In this document: piece by piece, positions 33,992 to 43,005 of the stretch
Layout of the letters: each line of letters opens with the position of its first letter
Position numbering within the stretch: the first letter of the stretch is position 1
Assembly: GCA_964587155.1 (NCBI GenBank)
Contig: CAZPKF010000006.1
Coordinates: forward strand, 66,766-130,765
Length of the DNA: 64,000 nt
DNA from: Hallerella sp964587155
GTDB taxonomy: Bacteria > Fibrobacterota > Fibrobacteria > Fibrobacterales > Fibrobacteraceae
Reading direction: 5' to 3'
Translations under genes and position numbers: made by a program
The notes under the pieces: model-generated
Told to the model about the DNA's origin: nothing
What the model saw: only the letters and a program-made list of their open reading frames with translations
Database searches by the model: none

Positions 33992-35650
33992 CTAATCTTT
34001 TATACAGCGAACCGAGTAGGCTTCGTTCTTTTTGCCAGTCCCGTTACCCAAATAGGCGCTGTTGTACTCTGTGTTTAGAATTAGTCGGTACACTTCATCG
34101 TTTGCGTTTTCTGTGGAAGTTAAAAAGAATGCGCGGCCTCCCCCATACCTAAAGTCGCCGTTATTGTCTCGAAGACCTGTCGGGATAGCCGAAAATCCGT
34201 AATCATTAGAACCGTTGCCGCTGCTTTCGCCTTCGCCATCAAACCAACCCGTTTCCGCCTTAAGCTTCATACCGGCGATTGTTTCGCCGCCCGCGGCGTT
34301 GATCAGGGTTCTAAAATCCGTCGTGTCGGGAAGGTGCCAGCCGGTGGGGCAGGCATCGTTCTTGGCAAAGCTCCACTTGTAAAGCTTTCCATGAGTCGCA
34401 CAATTGTTTGCGAAGTTCCCTGGGCAAAAATACATTGCATTCGTCCCATTCGTTCCTTGCGCACTGCCGTAGTTCAAGTTTTGCGCCATCCAGGTCTGCG
34501 TGCCAATTTGAATTGTGCGGTAAACCTGTTTGTCGCGAGAGTCAACCAAATAGCCGTAATTTCCATTTTTGAGCATGGTTTGATTCAAATACTCCGTTGT
34601 CACAAAAGAATATTCGCTGGTCTTGTAGGTGTTGCCGTTAGCGCAGAAGTGCGTTGATAAATTGTAAGAGTCTCCTCCGCAGAGTGCGAATACGGTATCC
34701 TTCGTGCCCGTGTTAGCGCAGAAGTGCGTCGACAAGTTGTAAGAGTCTCCTCCGCAGAGTGCGACTACGGTATCCTTCGTGCCCGTGTTAGCGCAGAAGT
34801 GCGTCGACAAGTTGTAAGTTGCTCCATCGCAAAAGGCGACTACGGTATCCCTCGTGCCCGTGTTAGCGCAGAAGTGCGTCGACAAGTTGTAAGTCGCTCC
34901 ATCGCAAAAGGCGACTACAGTATCCTTCGTGCCCGTGTTGCCGCAGAAGTGCGTTGACAAGTTGTAAGAGTTTCCTCCGCAGAGCGCGATGAGAGAATTT
35001 CCAAAACAAAAATTTTTCGCCGGGTCGTAAGGCTCCGTTCCGCACACCGCCTTGTAAAGCGTCGCCGTGTCCGTGGCGCATATCACTTTCACGGAGCCGT
35101 TCCCGTCGTCCGAAAGGGTGCAATCTTCTCCGTCATTTCCGGGCACTCCTTGAGCTCCAATTTGTCCCTTTTGGCCATTTAAAATCACCCCGACAGAGTC
35201 TCCGCCACAAAGAACTTTATAACCTGTGCTGTCGCTCAAAAGTTCGACGTCACAAAATTCTCCGTTACCTCCAAGTTTTCCGTCTTCGCCCTTGGCGCCG
35301 TTCAAGACGACAGCGACGGAGTCTCCACCGCAAAGGAGTTTATAACCCGAACCATCTTCCAAACTTTCCATTTTGCAAAATGCACCGTTTTCTCCCACTG
35401 CGCCGTCTTTCCCATCGAGCGTTTGCCACTTGCCGTCTGCGCAATAATAAACGGCTCCCGAATCCGCGGCAAAGAGCATTTCTCCCACATTTTCAGAAGC
35501 GCACTCGGGAAAAGTTTCTCCCGCCGCCAACTGGGCAATGCCCGTCGTTTCGTTCACCGTCGTCTTGGTCACGTCATCGCCGCAACCAAAAGCAAAAAGT
35601 ACTGTGGAAGCAGTCAATGCGGCTTTCGCCAAGAAACGCTTGTCAGCCAT
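33992..35650 (-). CDS. FISUMP-domain lipoprotein with tandem 25-residue repeats
   Basis: A 552-residue predicted lipoprotein: signal with lipobox FAFGC (Cys23). Residues about 75-185 have short Gly-X-Y runs (GKDGAVGEN, GAKGEDGKLG, GQKGQIGAQG) between Cys-rich units. Five tandem 25-residue repeats (about 221-345) follow. The C-terminal 180 residues are a Fibrobacter major paralogous (FISUMP) domain: MAQNLNYG, GKLYKWSFA, CPTGWHLPD and YSVRCIKD. FISUMP proteins are surface-exposed and of unknown function. AGAGG precedes the ATG by 6 nt. Convergent with alr. Confidence 0.85.
   Translation of the reverse strand: MADKRFLAKAALTASTVLFAFGCGDDVTKTTVNETTGIAQLAAGETFPECASENVGEMLFAADSGAVYYCADGKWQTLDGKDGAVGENGAFCKMESLEDGSGYKLLCGGDSVAVVLNGAKGEDGKLGGNGEFCDVELLSDSTGYKVLCGGDSVGVILNGQKGQIGAQGVPGNDGEDCTLSDDGNGSVKVICATDTATLYKAVCGTEPYDPAKNFCFGNSLIALCGGNSYNLSTHFCGNTGTKDTVVAFCDGATYNLSTHFCANTGTRDTVVAFCDGATYNLSTHFCANTGTKDTVVALCGGDSYNLSTHFCANTGTKDTVFALCGGDSYNLSTHFCANGNTYKTSEYSFVTTEYLNQTMLKNGNYGYLVDSRDKQVYRTIQIGTQTWMAQNLNYGSAQGTNGTNAMYFCPGNFANNCATHGKLYKWSFAKNDACPTGWHLPDTTDFRTLINAAGGETIAGMKLKAETGWFDGEGESSGNGSNDYGFSAIPTGLRDNNGDFRYGGGRAFFLTSTENANDEVYRLILNTEYNSAYLGNGTGKKNEAYSVRCIKD
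34616..34990 (-). repeat. Tandem 75-bp coding repeats, five copies
   Basis: Each unit encodes A-(L/F)-C-(G/D)-G-x-(S/T)-YNLSTHFC-(A/G)-NTGT-(K/R)-DTV. Units 2 and 3 are AFCDGATYNL type and units 1, 4 and 5 are ALCGGxSYNL type; the last degenerates after STHFCAN. The frame is conserved, and near-identical DNA between neighbours suggests recent duplication. Confidence 0.85.
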
Positions 35651-35798
35651 AGATACCTCTAGAATAATTTACGCGTCTATTAATATAAGTTATTTTCAAA
35701 GAAAGCAGCCTGCAAAAGTATGAGAATGGACAAAGTGCTTAAATTTCACATTTTCGCAAATTCACATCTGACTTCAAAAGCAGAGATTGCGCCATTGA

Positions 35799-35922
35799 AC
35801 AAAAACGGCTCATCTGCGCCGTCCAAACCGTGCAAAATTCCCTCCACCGCAGAAAAGGATTCCCTCGGAGCCCCATCAACGAGACTTCCTTTTCACCATT
35901 CTAATTTCTAATTCCGAATTAA
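35799..35922 (+). repeat. Dispersed intergenic repeat, copy E
   Basis: A close match to the consensus: CAAAAACGGCTCATCTGCGC, CGTCCAAACCGTGCAAAATT, CCCTCCACCGCAGAAAAGGA, GCCCCATCAACGAGACTT, then ATTCTAATTTCTAATTCC. The arms ACGGC/GCCGT pair perfectly. Its last bases (TTA, 35919-35921) are the stop codon of the minus-strand radical SAM gene. Confidence 0.8.
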
Positions 35923-36800
35923 CTCAACAGTTCTTCTACCCGCGAAACAATCCGGTTGCGGTCTCCGCTCCAATCCGGCGCAATTAATGTCTCGTTTTGC
36001 GCTTCTCCACTAAACCGTTCTATCGCAACTTCTTTCCCGACTATGCGGATAAATTCTGCGACTGCTAGGCAATATTCTTCAAACGAAAGCAACGAAAATT
36101 CCCCACGAGCAAAGGATTCGGCAAGTCGAGTTCCGCGTACAACATGAAGCGGGTGAATTTTGACCGCTTTCGCGCCCGAATCCCGAATCGTCTTCGCCGT
36201 TTGGACAAAATCTTCCATCGTTTCTCCGGGCAACCCCAAAATCACGTGCGACGTGACGAGGATTCCTTCCGAGCAAGCCCTTTCCGAGGCATTTAAAAAA
36301 TCCGCAGTGGAATGTCCTCGGCCAATCCGATCAAGCGTTTTATCATTCGCCGTTTGCAATCCCAATTCCAAAATGACCTTTTTGCGGGAATTTTCAAACG
36401 CGAGCAGTTCCATCACGTCCGGCGGAACGGAATCCGGCCGCGTACCAATCGCCACGCCCACGATTTCTTTCGAAGCAAAAGCGGGCTCGTAAATTTCACG
36501 CAACCGGTTTACCGGAGCGTAAGTATTCGTATAAGGCTGAAAATACGCCAATATCCCGGCATCCCCATATTTACGGCGAATGCGCGGCAGGGCTTCTGCC
36601 ATTTGAATTTCGACATCGACCCCAGCTTTGTCCCACACCGGACTGAACGACCGATTGTTGCAATAAGCACAGCCGCCCTTTCCCTTGGTGCCGTCCAAAT
36701 TCGGACAAGACATTCCACCGTTCAACGGCAATTTGCGTACCCGCCGCCATCCGGGGAACACCTTTGCCAAAAATTCTTTATAAGTCGTGTAAAAAGCCAT
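35919..36800 (-). CDS. YhcC-like radical SAM protein (TIGR01212 family)
   Basis: A 293-residue cytosolic radical SAM protein of the YhcC/TIGR01212 group. The iron-sulphur cysteines lie in CPNLDGTKGKGGCAYC near residue 32, an unusual wide first spacing characteristic of this family. Family segments AYFQPYTNTYAP, ELGLQTANDKTLDRIGRGH, HVILGLPGETMEDF and KIHPLHVVRGT are present. The physiological substrate is not known. The stop codon lies inside the tail of repeat copy E. The TerC gene ends 6 bp... upstream on the same strand, so the two are probably co-transcribed. Confidence 0.9.
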   Translation of the reverse strand: MAFYTTYKEFLAKVFPGWRRVRKLPLNGGMSCPNLDGTKGKGGCAYCNNRSFSPVWDKAGVDVEIQMAEALPRIRRKYGDAGILAYFQPYTNTYAPVNRLREIYEPAFASKEIVGVAIGTRPDSVPPDVMELLAFENSRKKVILELGLQTANDKTLDRIGRGHSTADFLNASERACSEGILVTSHVILGLPGETMEDFVQTAKTIRDSGAKAVKIHPLHVVRGTRLAESFARGEFSLLSFEEYCLAVAEFIRIVGKEVAIERFSGEAQNETLIAPDWSGDRNRIVSRVEELLS

Positions 36801-36806
36801 TCTGCA

Positions 36807-37772
36807 TCAATCGCGCGGCTTTTTTTCTGGAATGACGACGCTGAGCAAAATACCCAAACCGACCATAACGCCGACAACTGCAAGGCTGACCCAGCTGGGC
36901 AATTCAATCACGTCTGCGGCGAGCATTTTGATTCCCACAAAGGCAAGAATCACCACTAAAGCCGTTTTCAAATAACGGAACATTCCCAACATGGCGGCCA
37001 GGGCAAAATAAAGCGACCGCAAACCGAGAATCGCCATGATATTCGACGTAAACACGATAAAGGGGTCCAAAGTCACCCCGAAAACAGCGGGAATGCTGTC
37101 CACCGCGAAAAGGACATCCGAAGTTTCAATCACAATCAACGACAGGAACAGGGGCGTCGCAAAACGCTTTCCTTCTTTGACCAAAAAGAAATCATGCCCA
37201 TGACGCTCTTCTGTCACCGGAAAAATTTTCTTCGAAATCCGCAAAGCCAAATTTTTAGAAGGATCGACGTTGTCATCCTCTTTTGTCAAATGCATTTTGA
37301 CGGCGGTGAACACGAGGAACGCGCCAAACAGATACATCAAAAAATGGAATTTTGAAATCAAAGCGGCACCGCCCACGATAAACACTCCCCGCAACACCAG
37401 CGCTCCGAGGATTCCCCAAAACAAAACCCTGTGTTGATATTTCCGTGGAATCCCGAAGTAAGTAAATATCGCAGCCATTACAAAGATATTGTCTAACGAC
37501 AGAGATTTTTCCAAAACGTATCCCGTCAGATATTCCACAGCGGCATCAAATCCCGAAAGCGAGGCGCCGCCGTGCAAACCGATTCCCAGCCAATGATTTT
37601 CATAAGCGAAATAAATGAATACGTCGAACAGGAGCGCGAGAAAAATCCAAATTCCCGTCCATTTGAGAGCTTCCCCCACGCCGATTTCATGATCCTTTCG
37701 GTTAAGCACCAAAAGGTCAAGTGCGAGCATGACAAAGACTAGAGCCAAAAATCCAATCCAAAATATCCACAT
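36807..37772 (-). CDS. TerC family integral membrane protein (Alx-like)
   Basis: A 321-residue inner-membrane protein with about nine helices of the TerC/Alx family, implicated in metal ion (notably manganese) export. Conserved acidic intramembrane motifs are EKSLSLDNIFVMAAIFTYFGIP and ETSDVLFAVDSIPAVFGVT. Length matches Alx (321). ATG 37772 starts the first helix. TATATT ends 6 nt before it, so there is no room for a yybP-ykoY type riboswitch seen before some relatives. It is followed after 6 bp by the radical SAM gene. Confidence 0.92.
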   Translation of the reverse strand: MWIFWIGFLALVFVMLALDLLVLNRKDHEIGVGEALKWTGIWIFLALLFDVFIYFAYENHWLGIGLHGGASLSGFDAAVEYLTGYVLEKSLSLDNIFVMAAIFTYFGIPRKYQHRVLFWGILGALVLRGVFIVGGAALISKFHFLMYLFGAFLVFTAVKMHLTKEDDNVDPSKNLALRISKKIFPVTEERHGHDFFLVKEGKRFATPLFLSLIVIETSDVLFAVDSIPAVFGVTLDPFIVFTSNIMAILGLRSLYFALAAMLGMFRYLKTALVVILAFVGIKMLAADVIELPSWVSLAVVGVMVGLGILLSVVIPEKKPRD

Positions 37773-37778
37773 GTTCTT

Positions 37779-37784
37779 AATATA
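37779..37784 (-). promoter_or_regulatory. -10 box of the TerC gene (leaderless arrangement)
   Basis: TATATT on the minus strand ends 6 nt before the ATG at 37772. Confidence 0.5.
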
Positions 37785-37900
37785 AAATTTTCCCGTCGCT
37801 GCTACGGGGCGTTTAATTTTTAACAACGAAATTTTCTTTCTCAAAGGCCCATCTTAAAATGCGCGATGTAATTTAAGACCAAAATTCAAGGAGTGTTACT

Positions 37901-39427
37901 ATGAAACGATTTTTCTTTGGCCTGGCGTTCGCCGTCTTTGTGGCGCAGTCATTTGCCGCGCCGGATCCCAATTTCCACGTTTACATTGCATTCGGTCAAT
38001 CGAATATGGAAGGGCAAGCCGACGTTATCGAAGAGAACAAGGTCAAAAACGATCGATTCAAAATACTCGCTTCGGTCACATGCCCCAACATGGGGAGGAC
38101 TCTTGGCGAATGGGCCGTGGCTGTCCCGCCCCTTTTCCACTGCTATACAGGACTTTCCTTGGCGGATTATTTTGGAAAGACCATGGCAGAGAACCTGCCG
38201 GGCATCACCATCGGAGTCATTCCGGTCGCGGTAGCCGGTTCCAGTATCAAACTATTTGACAAAGATCAATATGCCTCCTATTTGCCCACTCAAGAGCAGT
38301 GGCTTCAGAATAAAGCAGCCGATTACGGAGGAAATCCTTATGGGCGCATTATCGATTTGGCGAAAGAAGCTCAAAAAGTCGGCGTCATCAAAGGCATTTT
38401 GATGCACCAAGGCGAAACAGACGCTTACAACGACTCCTGGGGAACGACTGTTAAAAAAGTCTATACGGACATGCTCTCGGACTTGGATCTTTCCGCCGAC
38501 AGCGTTCCGCTCCTCGTTGGGCAAGTTTTGCAAAACGGCCAATGCGCAAGCGCCAACAACCAGATAAATGCCTTGCCAAATAAAATTTCCACCGCACACG
38601 TCGTCAGCTCCCAAGGATGTACCGGCGGCGATGACAATTTGCATTTCAACAACGACGGCTACCAACTTTTGGGGAAGCACTATGCGCAAAAAATGCTTTC
38701 TCTGCTCCCGAAAAGTTCCCAGCAATCCTCCAGTTCCACGACAAGTTCCAGTTCTTCGGCAAGTTCAAACCTTTCTTCTGCCTCCACCTCCCCTTATCAG
38801 GGACGCATCAACCTGCCGGGAAAACTCGAAGCGGAAAATTATGACTTGGGCGGACAGGATGTCGCTTACAACGATATCAACTCCGATGATGCCCCCAAAA
38901 ACCTTTATCGTTCCGACAATGCGGGGGTCGATTCTTCTGCGGGCGCTTATTTTTACGGCTGGACGCAAAACGGAGAATGGGTCAAATACTCCATTTTTGC
39001 AAACGCTTCCGGAGAATACGATTTCAAGGCGCGCGTTGCTTCGGGCGTGGACAATTCCGGATTCTCTCTCCTGCTTGACGGCGCTGAAGTGGCGAATGTA
39101 AACGTTCCCAACACCGGCGATTTCAACACGTTTACCGAAATTCAAGGAAAAACAGCCGCCATTTCCAAAGGCGAGCATATTTTGACCTTGTCCGTCAACT
39201 CTCCTTATTTCAACGTCGACTGGATTGAATTTTCCATCGAAGGCACAGAAAGTCTCCCTCAACGGATCCATCTGGGACTTTCGCGCGTAGCGTCTTTCAC
39301 CGTTTACAGTATCAATGGGCAAAAGGTCACAACATTCCAGTCAGATGCGCTCAAATGGAAAGAAACGTGGAATGCCATTCGAAAAAATTATCCCAAAGGA
39401 AATTATTACATCCAGCCAACCCGTTAA
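37901..39427 (+). CDS. CE6 acetylxylan esterase with CBM6-type module
   Basis: A 508-residue secreted hemicellulase that removes acetyl groups from xylan. The order is signal peptide (about 1-19), CE6 esterase (about 24-272), Ser-rich linker (about 274-297), CBM6/35-like carbohydrate-binding module (about 305-433) and a C-terminal tail of about 70 residues. The nucleophile is Ser34 in FGQSNMEGQ, and the His of the catalytic pair is His248 in DDNLHFNNDGYQ. The CBM holds KLEAENYD and a late FNVDWIEF. The tail (RVASFTVYSINGQKV, YPKGNYYI) resembles modules shared by Fibrobacter secreted enzymes. Fibrobacter succinogenes Axe6 enzymes have the same layout. Confidence 0.92.
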   Translation: MKRFFFGLAFAVFVAQSFAAPDPNFHVYIAFGQSNMEGQADVIEENKVKNDRFKILASVTCPNMGRTLGEWAVAVPPLFHCYTGLSLADYFGKTMAENLPGITIGVIPVAVAGSSIKLFDKDQYASYLPTQEQWLQNKAADYGGNPYGRIIDLAKEAQKVGVIKGILMHQGETDAYNDSWGTTVKKVYTDMLSDLDLSADSVPLLVGQVLQNGQCASANNQINALPNKISTAHVVSSQGCTGGDDNLHFNNDGYQLLGKHYAQKMLSLLPKSSQQSSSSTTSSSSSASSNLSSASTSPYQGRINLPGKLEAENYDLGGQDVAYNDINSDDAPKNLYRSDNAGVDSSAGAYFYGWTQNGEWVKYSIFANASGEYDFKARVASGVDNSGFSLLLDGAEVANVNVPNTGDFNTFTEIQGKTAAISKGEHILTLSVNSPYFNVDWIEFSIEGTESLPQRIHLGLSRVASFTVYSINGQKVTTFQSDALKWKETWNAIRKNYPKGNYYIQPTR

Positions 39428-39452
39428 ATTTTTCATCCCAAACCACCCAACG

Positions 39453-39486
39453 AAAGACTCTCGCGGTAAACCGCGGGAGTCTTTTT
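39453..39486 (+). terminator. Terminator of the esterase gene
   Basis: Stem AAAGACTCTCGCGG / CCGCGGGAGTCTTT with loop TAAA, followed by TTC. One mismatch in 14 bp. Confidence 0.9.
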
Positions 39487-39516
39487 CTATTTTCAAAAGC
39501 CAAAACGAGGTTTTCC

Positions 39517-40005
39517 ATGCCAGTCCAAATTCGAAAATACAGTTCCAAAGACCTTCCAGATATGCGACTCATTTGGAACGAAGTCGTAGAAGAAGCAAAC
39601 GCCTTTCCGCAAGACACCGGATTTTCGTCGGATAGCGAAGCCGATGCATTTTTCGCCGCACAAACATACACAGCCGTCGCCGAATGCGATGGGAAAATTT
39701 CGGGGCTTTACATTCTCCACCCGAACAACATCGGACGGTGCGCCTCCATTGCGAACGCGAGCTTCGCCGTTCTCCCCGGATTCCGCGGAATGGGCGTTGG
39801 GAAAAGCCTCGTGGAAGATTGCCTGCGAAAAGGGAAAGAATTCGGTTTTCACGTTTTGCAATTCAATGCAGTCGTCGCGTCAAACCGGGGAGCCATCCAC
39901 CTTTACGAAAAACTCGGATTTGAAAGACTGGGCCGGATTCCCGCCTGCTTTCAAAAGAAAGACGGCTCTTACGAAGACCTTCTGTTGTTTTTTCACCGTT
40001 TGTAA
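39517..40005 (+). CDS. GNAT family N-acetyltransferase
   Basis: A 162-residue cytosolic acetyl-CoA-dependent acetyltransferase. The acetyl-CoA loop is FRGMGVGKSLVEDCLRKGKE (Q/RxxGxG/A type). The beta-bulge strand NASFAVLP precedes it, and NRGAIHLYEKLGFERLGRIP is the usual C-terminal motif. Relatives acting on amino acid derivatives or phosphinothricin have the same layout; the substrate cannot be read from sequence. GAGG precedes the ATG at 39517. It lies after the esterase terminator. Confidence 0.88.
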   Translation: MPVQIRKYSSKDLPDMRLIWNEVVEEANAFPQDTGFSSDSEADAFFAAQTYTAVAECDGKISGLYILHPNNIGRCASIANASFAVLPGFRGMGVGKSLVEDCLRKGKEFGFHVLQFNAVVASNRGAIHLYEKLGFERLGRIPACFQKKDGSYEDLLLFFHRL

Positions 40006-40020
40006 TTCCCTATTCAACGC

Positions 40021-40051
40021 AAAAGACCACGGGAAAAAACCATGGCCTTTT
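40021..40051. terminator. Probable bidirectional terminator
   Basis: AAAAGACCACGG pairs with CCATGGCCTTTT (two mismatches) between the convergent acetyltransferase and sugar-porter genes. Confidence 0.55.
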
Positions 40052-40092
40052 CACATAACGGTTCGCGGAAAATTCTTCGAACCGTTTCCAAA

Positions 40093-41529
40093 TCACATTT
40101 CTTCGAGCTGCTTCCCGTTCGTTTCTTGAATGAATTTCACCACGAACAAAATGCTGACCGCCGCAAAGAAGGTGTAAATCAAATAAGTCGCCCCCGCTCC
40201 GATTCCGTTTTGCCCAGTAAGTACGGGGAATGTCCACGTGACAATGAAATTGGCAAACCATTGCGCCAAGCCGCAAATCGAAAGGGCGACTGCACGGATT
40301 CGGTTGTTGAACATTTCGCCCAGCATCACCCACATGACTGGTCCCCATGTCACGGCAAAGAACGCCACATAGAGATTCGCCGCAATCAACGCGAAAACAG
40401 CTCCACCGCCAAGCGAACCATCTGCGCCAGCATTCAAGAAGCAAACGGAGAGAACGCCCAAAGTCAACGTCATGCCGATGCTGCCAATCAGCAGCAAAGG
40501 CTTTCTGCCGATTTTATCAATCAGAAGAATAGCGACAACAGTCATAATCAAATTGATGCTGCTGTTGATGAGACTCGAGAAAAACGCATCATTCGCTTCG
40601 AACCCGACGCTGCTCCACAACTTTGTCCCATAATAAAAGATGACATTGATTCCCACGAACTGCTGCAAAACGGCAAGTCCCAAGCCCGCCCAAAATACCG
40701 GAGCAATCCGTTTTTTCCCATTCGACAACGTTTCCAACAAATCCGAAAGACTTGATTTCTTTTCGCTGTGGAACGATTTTTGAATTTTCGCCAAATCTTC
40801 ATCCAAATTTTCCGAACTGATTTTAGAAAGGACCGTTTTCGCTTCTTCGAGTTTTCCGCGGGAAACCAGATAACGCGGAGACTCCGGGAGTCGAAGTGCG
40901 GCAACACCATAAAGAAGAGCCGGGATGATTTCCACCCAGAACATCAGCTGCCACGTATAAAAATGCCAACCGTCAGAATTTGCGGGATCTCCGAATACAA
41001 TTGCGCTCGCGGATCCCCAATGCCGGACAATCAAATAATTTGACAGCAGCGCAACAAAAATTCCGACGACAATCGCCAACTGCTGCATGGAACCCAAGCG
41101 GCCCCGCAAATGCGACGGAGCGGATTCCGCAATGTAAATCGGTGCGATAATGCTAGCCATTCCAACGCCCACACCGCCGATAACACGCCAAACGATAAAA
41201 TCATAAATGCCAAAGGGCACACCAGATCCAATCGCACTCACCAAGAAAAGGAGTGCCGCCGCCAACATGCAGCGCACGCGTCCAAACGCATCCGCCAAAC
41301 GCCCCGCAAAATAAGCCCCCGCAGCGGCACCAATCAACGAAAGCGCCACAGCCAAACCCAGCTTGTAATCGGTCGCCGCATCTGCCGGATCAAGCCCAAA
41401 GGCCTCAGGCAAGGCTATATTCGCCCCGTTGATGACCGAAGAATCGAATCCAAAAAGAAAGCCGCCAAGTGCCGCCGAAAGCGTAATCAAGACGACATGA
41501 CTCAGAGAAATTTGACGTTCGTGTGCCAT
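40093..41529 (-). CDS. MFS sugar porter
   Basis: A 478-residue twelve-helix inner-membrane transporter of the sugar porter family (XylE/GLUT type). Diagnostic motifs are GFLFGFDSSVINGA, GRLADAFGRVRCM, RVIGGVGVGMASIIAPIYIAESAP, PESPRYLVSRGK after helix six, QQFVGINVIFYYG in helix seven, DKIGRKPLLL and the late QETNGKQLEE (PETKG equivalent). The substrate is likely a pentose or hexose; it sits near a xylan esterase, but with no shared operon. A rho-independent terminator separates it from argG upstream. Confidence 0.92.
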   Translation of the reverse strand: MAHERQISLSHVVLITLSAALGGFLFGFDSSVINGANIALPEAFGLDPADAATDYKLGLAVALSLIGAAAGAYFAGRLADAFGRVRCMLAAALLFLVSAIGSGVPFGIYDFIVWRVIGGVGVGMASIIAPIYIAESAPSHLRGRLGSMQQLAIVVGIFVALLSNYLIVRHWGSASAIVFGDPANSDGWHFYTWQLMFWVEIIPALLYGVAALRLPESPRYLVSRGKLEEAKTVLSKISSENLDEDLAKIQKSFHSEKKSSLSDLLETLSNGKKRIAPVFWAGLGLAVLQQFVGINVIFYYGTKLWSSVGFEANDAFFSSLINSSINLIMTVVAILLIDKIGRKPLLLIGSIGMTLTLGVLSVCFLNAGADGSLGGGAVFALIAANLYVAFFAVTWGPVMWVMLGEMFNNRIRAVALSICGLAQWFANFIVTWTFPVLTGQNGIGAGATYLIYTFFAAVSILFVVKFIQETNGKQLEEM

Positions 41530-41596
41530 AAAAACTCCTTGAACAATACCACTAAAATACAGCTATTTTTTCAAATGGAGTAGTTTTATTCCAAAC

Positions 41597-41636
41597 AAAA
41601 AATTCCCCCGTCAAATCTATGACGAGGGAAGTTTTT
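41597..41636 (-). terminator. Terminator of argG
   Basis: On the minus strand CTTCCCTCGTCA pairs with TGACGGGGGAA around a short loop, followed by TTTTTTG. Confidence 0.85.
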
Positions 41637-41653
41637 CTAAGACCGATGAACGA

Positions 41654-42928
41654 TTATTTTTTCTTCACATTCGTCTTTCCGAAGTCCACATTGCTCTTCT
41701 TGCCAAGCAACAAGGCGCGTGTCTTCAGCGGAAGACCGAAGCAGCGGATGAATCCCGATGCGTCTTTCTGGTCATACATTTCGACGTTGGAGAATCCACC
41801 CAATTCCATATCATACAAGCTGTAGGGACTTTGCATTCCGGCAGGAATCACATTGCCCTTGTAGAGCTTGAGACGGACATCGCCCGTGACCACTTTTTGC
41901 GTTTCTGCAATGAAGGCGTCCATCGCCTGGCGGAGCGGCGTAAACCATTGTCCGTTATAAACAAGGTTCGCATAGGTCATGGCCATTTTCTGCTTTTCGA
42001 ACATAGTTTCCTTGTCGAGGACCAACTGTTCCAAGCATTCGTGCGCCTTGTAAAGGAGCGTACCACCCGGAGTTTCGTAAACGCCACGGCTCTTGAGGCC
42101 GACAAGGCGGTTTTCGACAATGTCGATAAGGCCGCAAGCATGCTTTCCGGCAATGGCATTCAACTTTTCGAGAAGTTCGACAGCACCCATTTTTTTGCCA
42201 TCGAGGGCGACAGGCGTTCCCTTGTCGAAAGAAATGGTCACATAGCCCGGCGTATTCGGCGCTTTTTCATAAGTATTCGTATGCTTGAGCATGTCATACT
42301 TGTGTTCCTTGTCCGGTTCTTCCAAAATGCCGCCTTCGTGAGAAAGGTGCCAAAGGTTTCCGTCTTCGGAATAAATCTTCGTTTTCGAAATGCCCGTATG
42401 CGGAATCTTGTGCGCATCGAGATAGTCGATCATGCTTTCGCGGTCGTTGAATTCCCACTTCGGATCTTTCCACGGAGCGATGACTTCGAGCGAGGGATCC
42501 AGTGCGGCATAAGTCAATTCAAAACGGACCTGGTCGTTTCCCTTACCCGTTGCACCGTGAGCCACAGCGTAAGCGCCTTCCATCTGGGCAATTTTCACTT
42601 GATACTTGGCGATGAGCGGACGGGCGAAAGACGTTCCCAAAAGATACGTGCCTTCGTATTTGGCACCGGCGCGAACTGTCGGCCAAACGTAATCTTCCAA
42701 AAATTCCTTCTTGAGGTCCAGAACATAACACTTGGACGCTCCGGTAGTGAGAGCTTTCTTTTCCAAAGCAGCTTCGCTAGGAAAATCGTTCTGACCCAAA
42801 TCCGCGGCGAAAGCGATCACCTCGCAATCGTAATTTTCCTTGAGCCACGGGATGATGACGGAAGTATCAAGTCCACCGCTATAGGCGAGGACCACTTTTT
42901 TCTTGGAATTTTTAGCAATTTTTGCCAT
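41654..42928 (-). CDS. argG: Argininosuccinate synthase
   Basis: A 424-residue cytosolic enzyme joining citrulline and aspartate with ATP in arginine synthesis. The N-type ATP pyrophosphatase loop AYSGGLDTSVI is at residues 15-25. TYLLGTSFARPLIAK, AHGATGKGNDQVRFE, EFNDRESMIDYLDAHKIP and DIVENRLVGLKSRGVYETPGG are conserved family segments. The ATG at 42928 has AAAGGA at about 8 nt; upstream in-frame codons are in the promoter region. Monocistronic, divergent from the MCE gene. Confidence 0.96.
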   Translation of the reverse strand: MAKIAKNSKKKVVLAYSGGLDTSVIIPWLKENYDCEVIAFAADLGQNDFPSEAALEKKALTTGASKCYVLDLKKEFLEDYVWPTVRAGAKYEGTYLLGTSFARPLIAKYQVKIAQMEGAYAVAHGATGKGNDQVRFELTYAALDPSLEVIAPWKDPKWEFNDRESMIDYLDAHKIPHTGISKTKIYSEDGNLWHLSHEGGILEEPDKEHKYDMLKHTNTYEKAPNTPGYVTISFDKGTPVALDGKKMGAVELLEKLNAIAGKHACGLIDIVENRLVGLKSRGVYETPGGTLLYKAHECLEQLVLDKETMFEKQKMAMTYANLVYNGQWFTPLRQAMDAFIAETQKVVTGDVRLKLYKGNVIPAGMQSPYSLYDMELGGFSNVEMYDQKDASGFIRCFGLPLKTRALLLGKKSNVDFGKTNVKKK

Positions 42929-43005
42929 ATTGAAATCCTTTGATTGTTGGCCTCTAAAATATAAAACAATTTGATTCGGGAAAGTTTTAAATTTATATTC
43001 TCCCC
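42929..43005. promoter_or_regulatory. Divergent promoters of argG and the MCE gene
   Basis: Minus strand: TATATT at 42958-42963 with a leader of about 22 nt including AAAGGA. Plus strand: TATATT at 42994-42999 ends 6 nt before the ATG at 43006, a leaderless arrangement. Confidence 0.5.

Noticed and set aside
34616..34990. Regular 75-bp repeats that could look like a CRISPR array
   Set aside because: The repeats are directly adjacent with no unique spacers, keep the reading frame and encode a Cys-rich 25-residue unit inside a lipoprotein.
36807..37900. Manganese (yybP-ykoY) riboswitch before the TerC gene
   Set aside because: The -10 box lies 6 nt before the start codon, leaving no leader that could hold a riboswitch.
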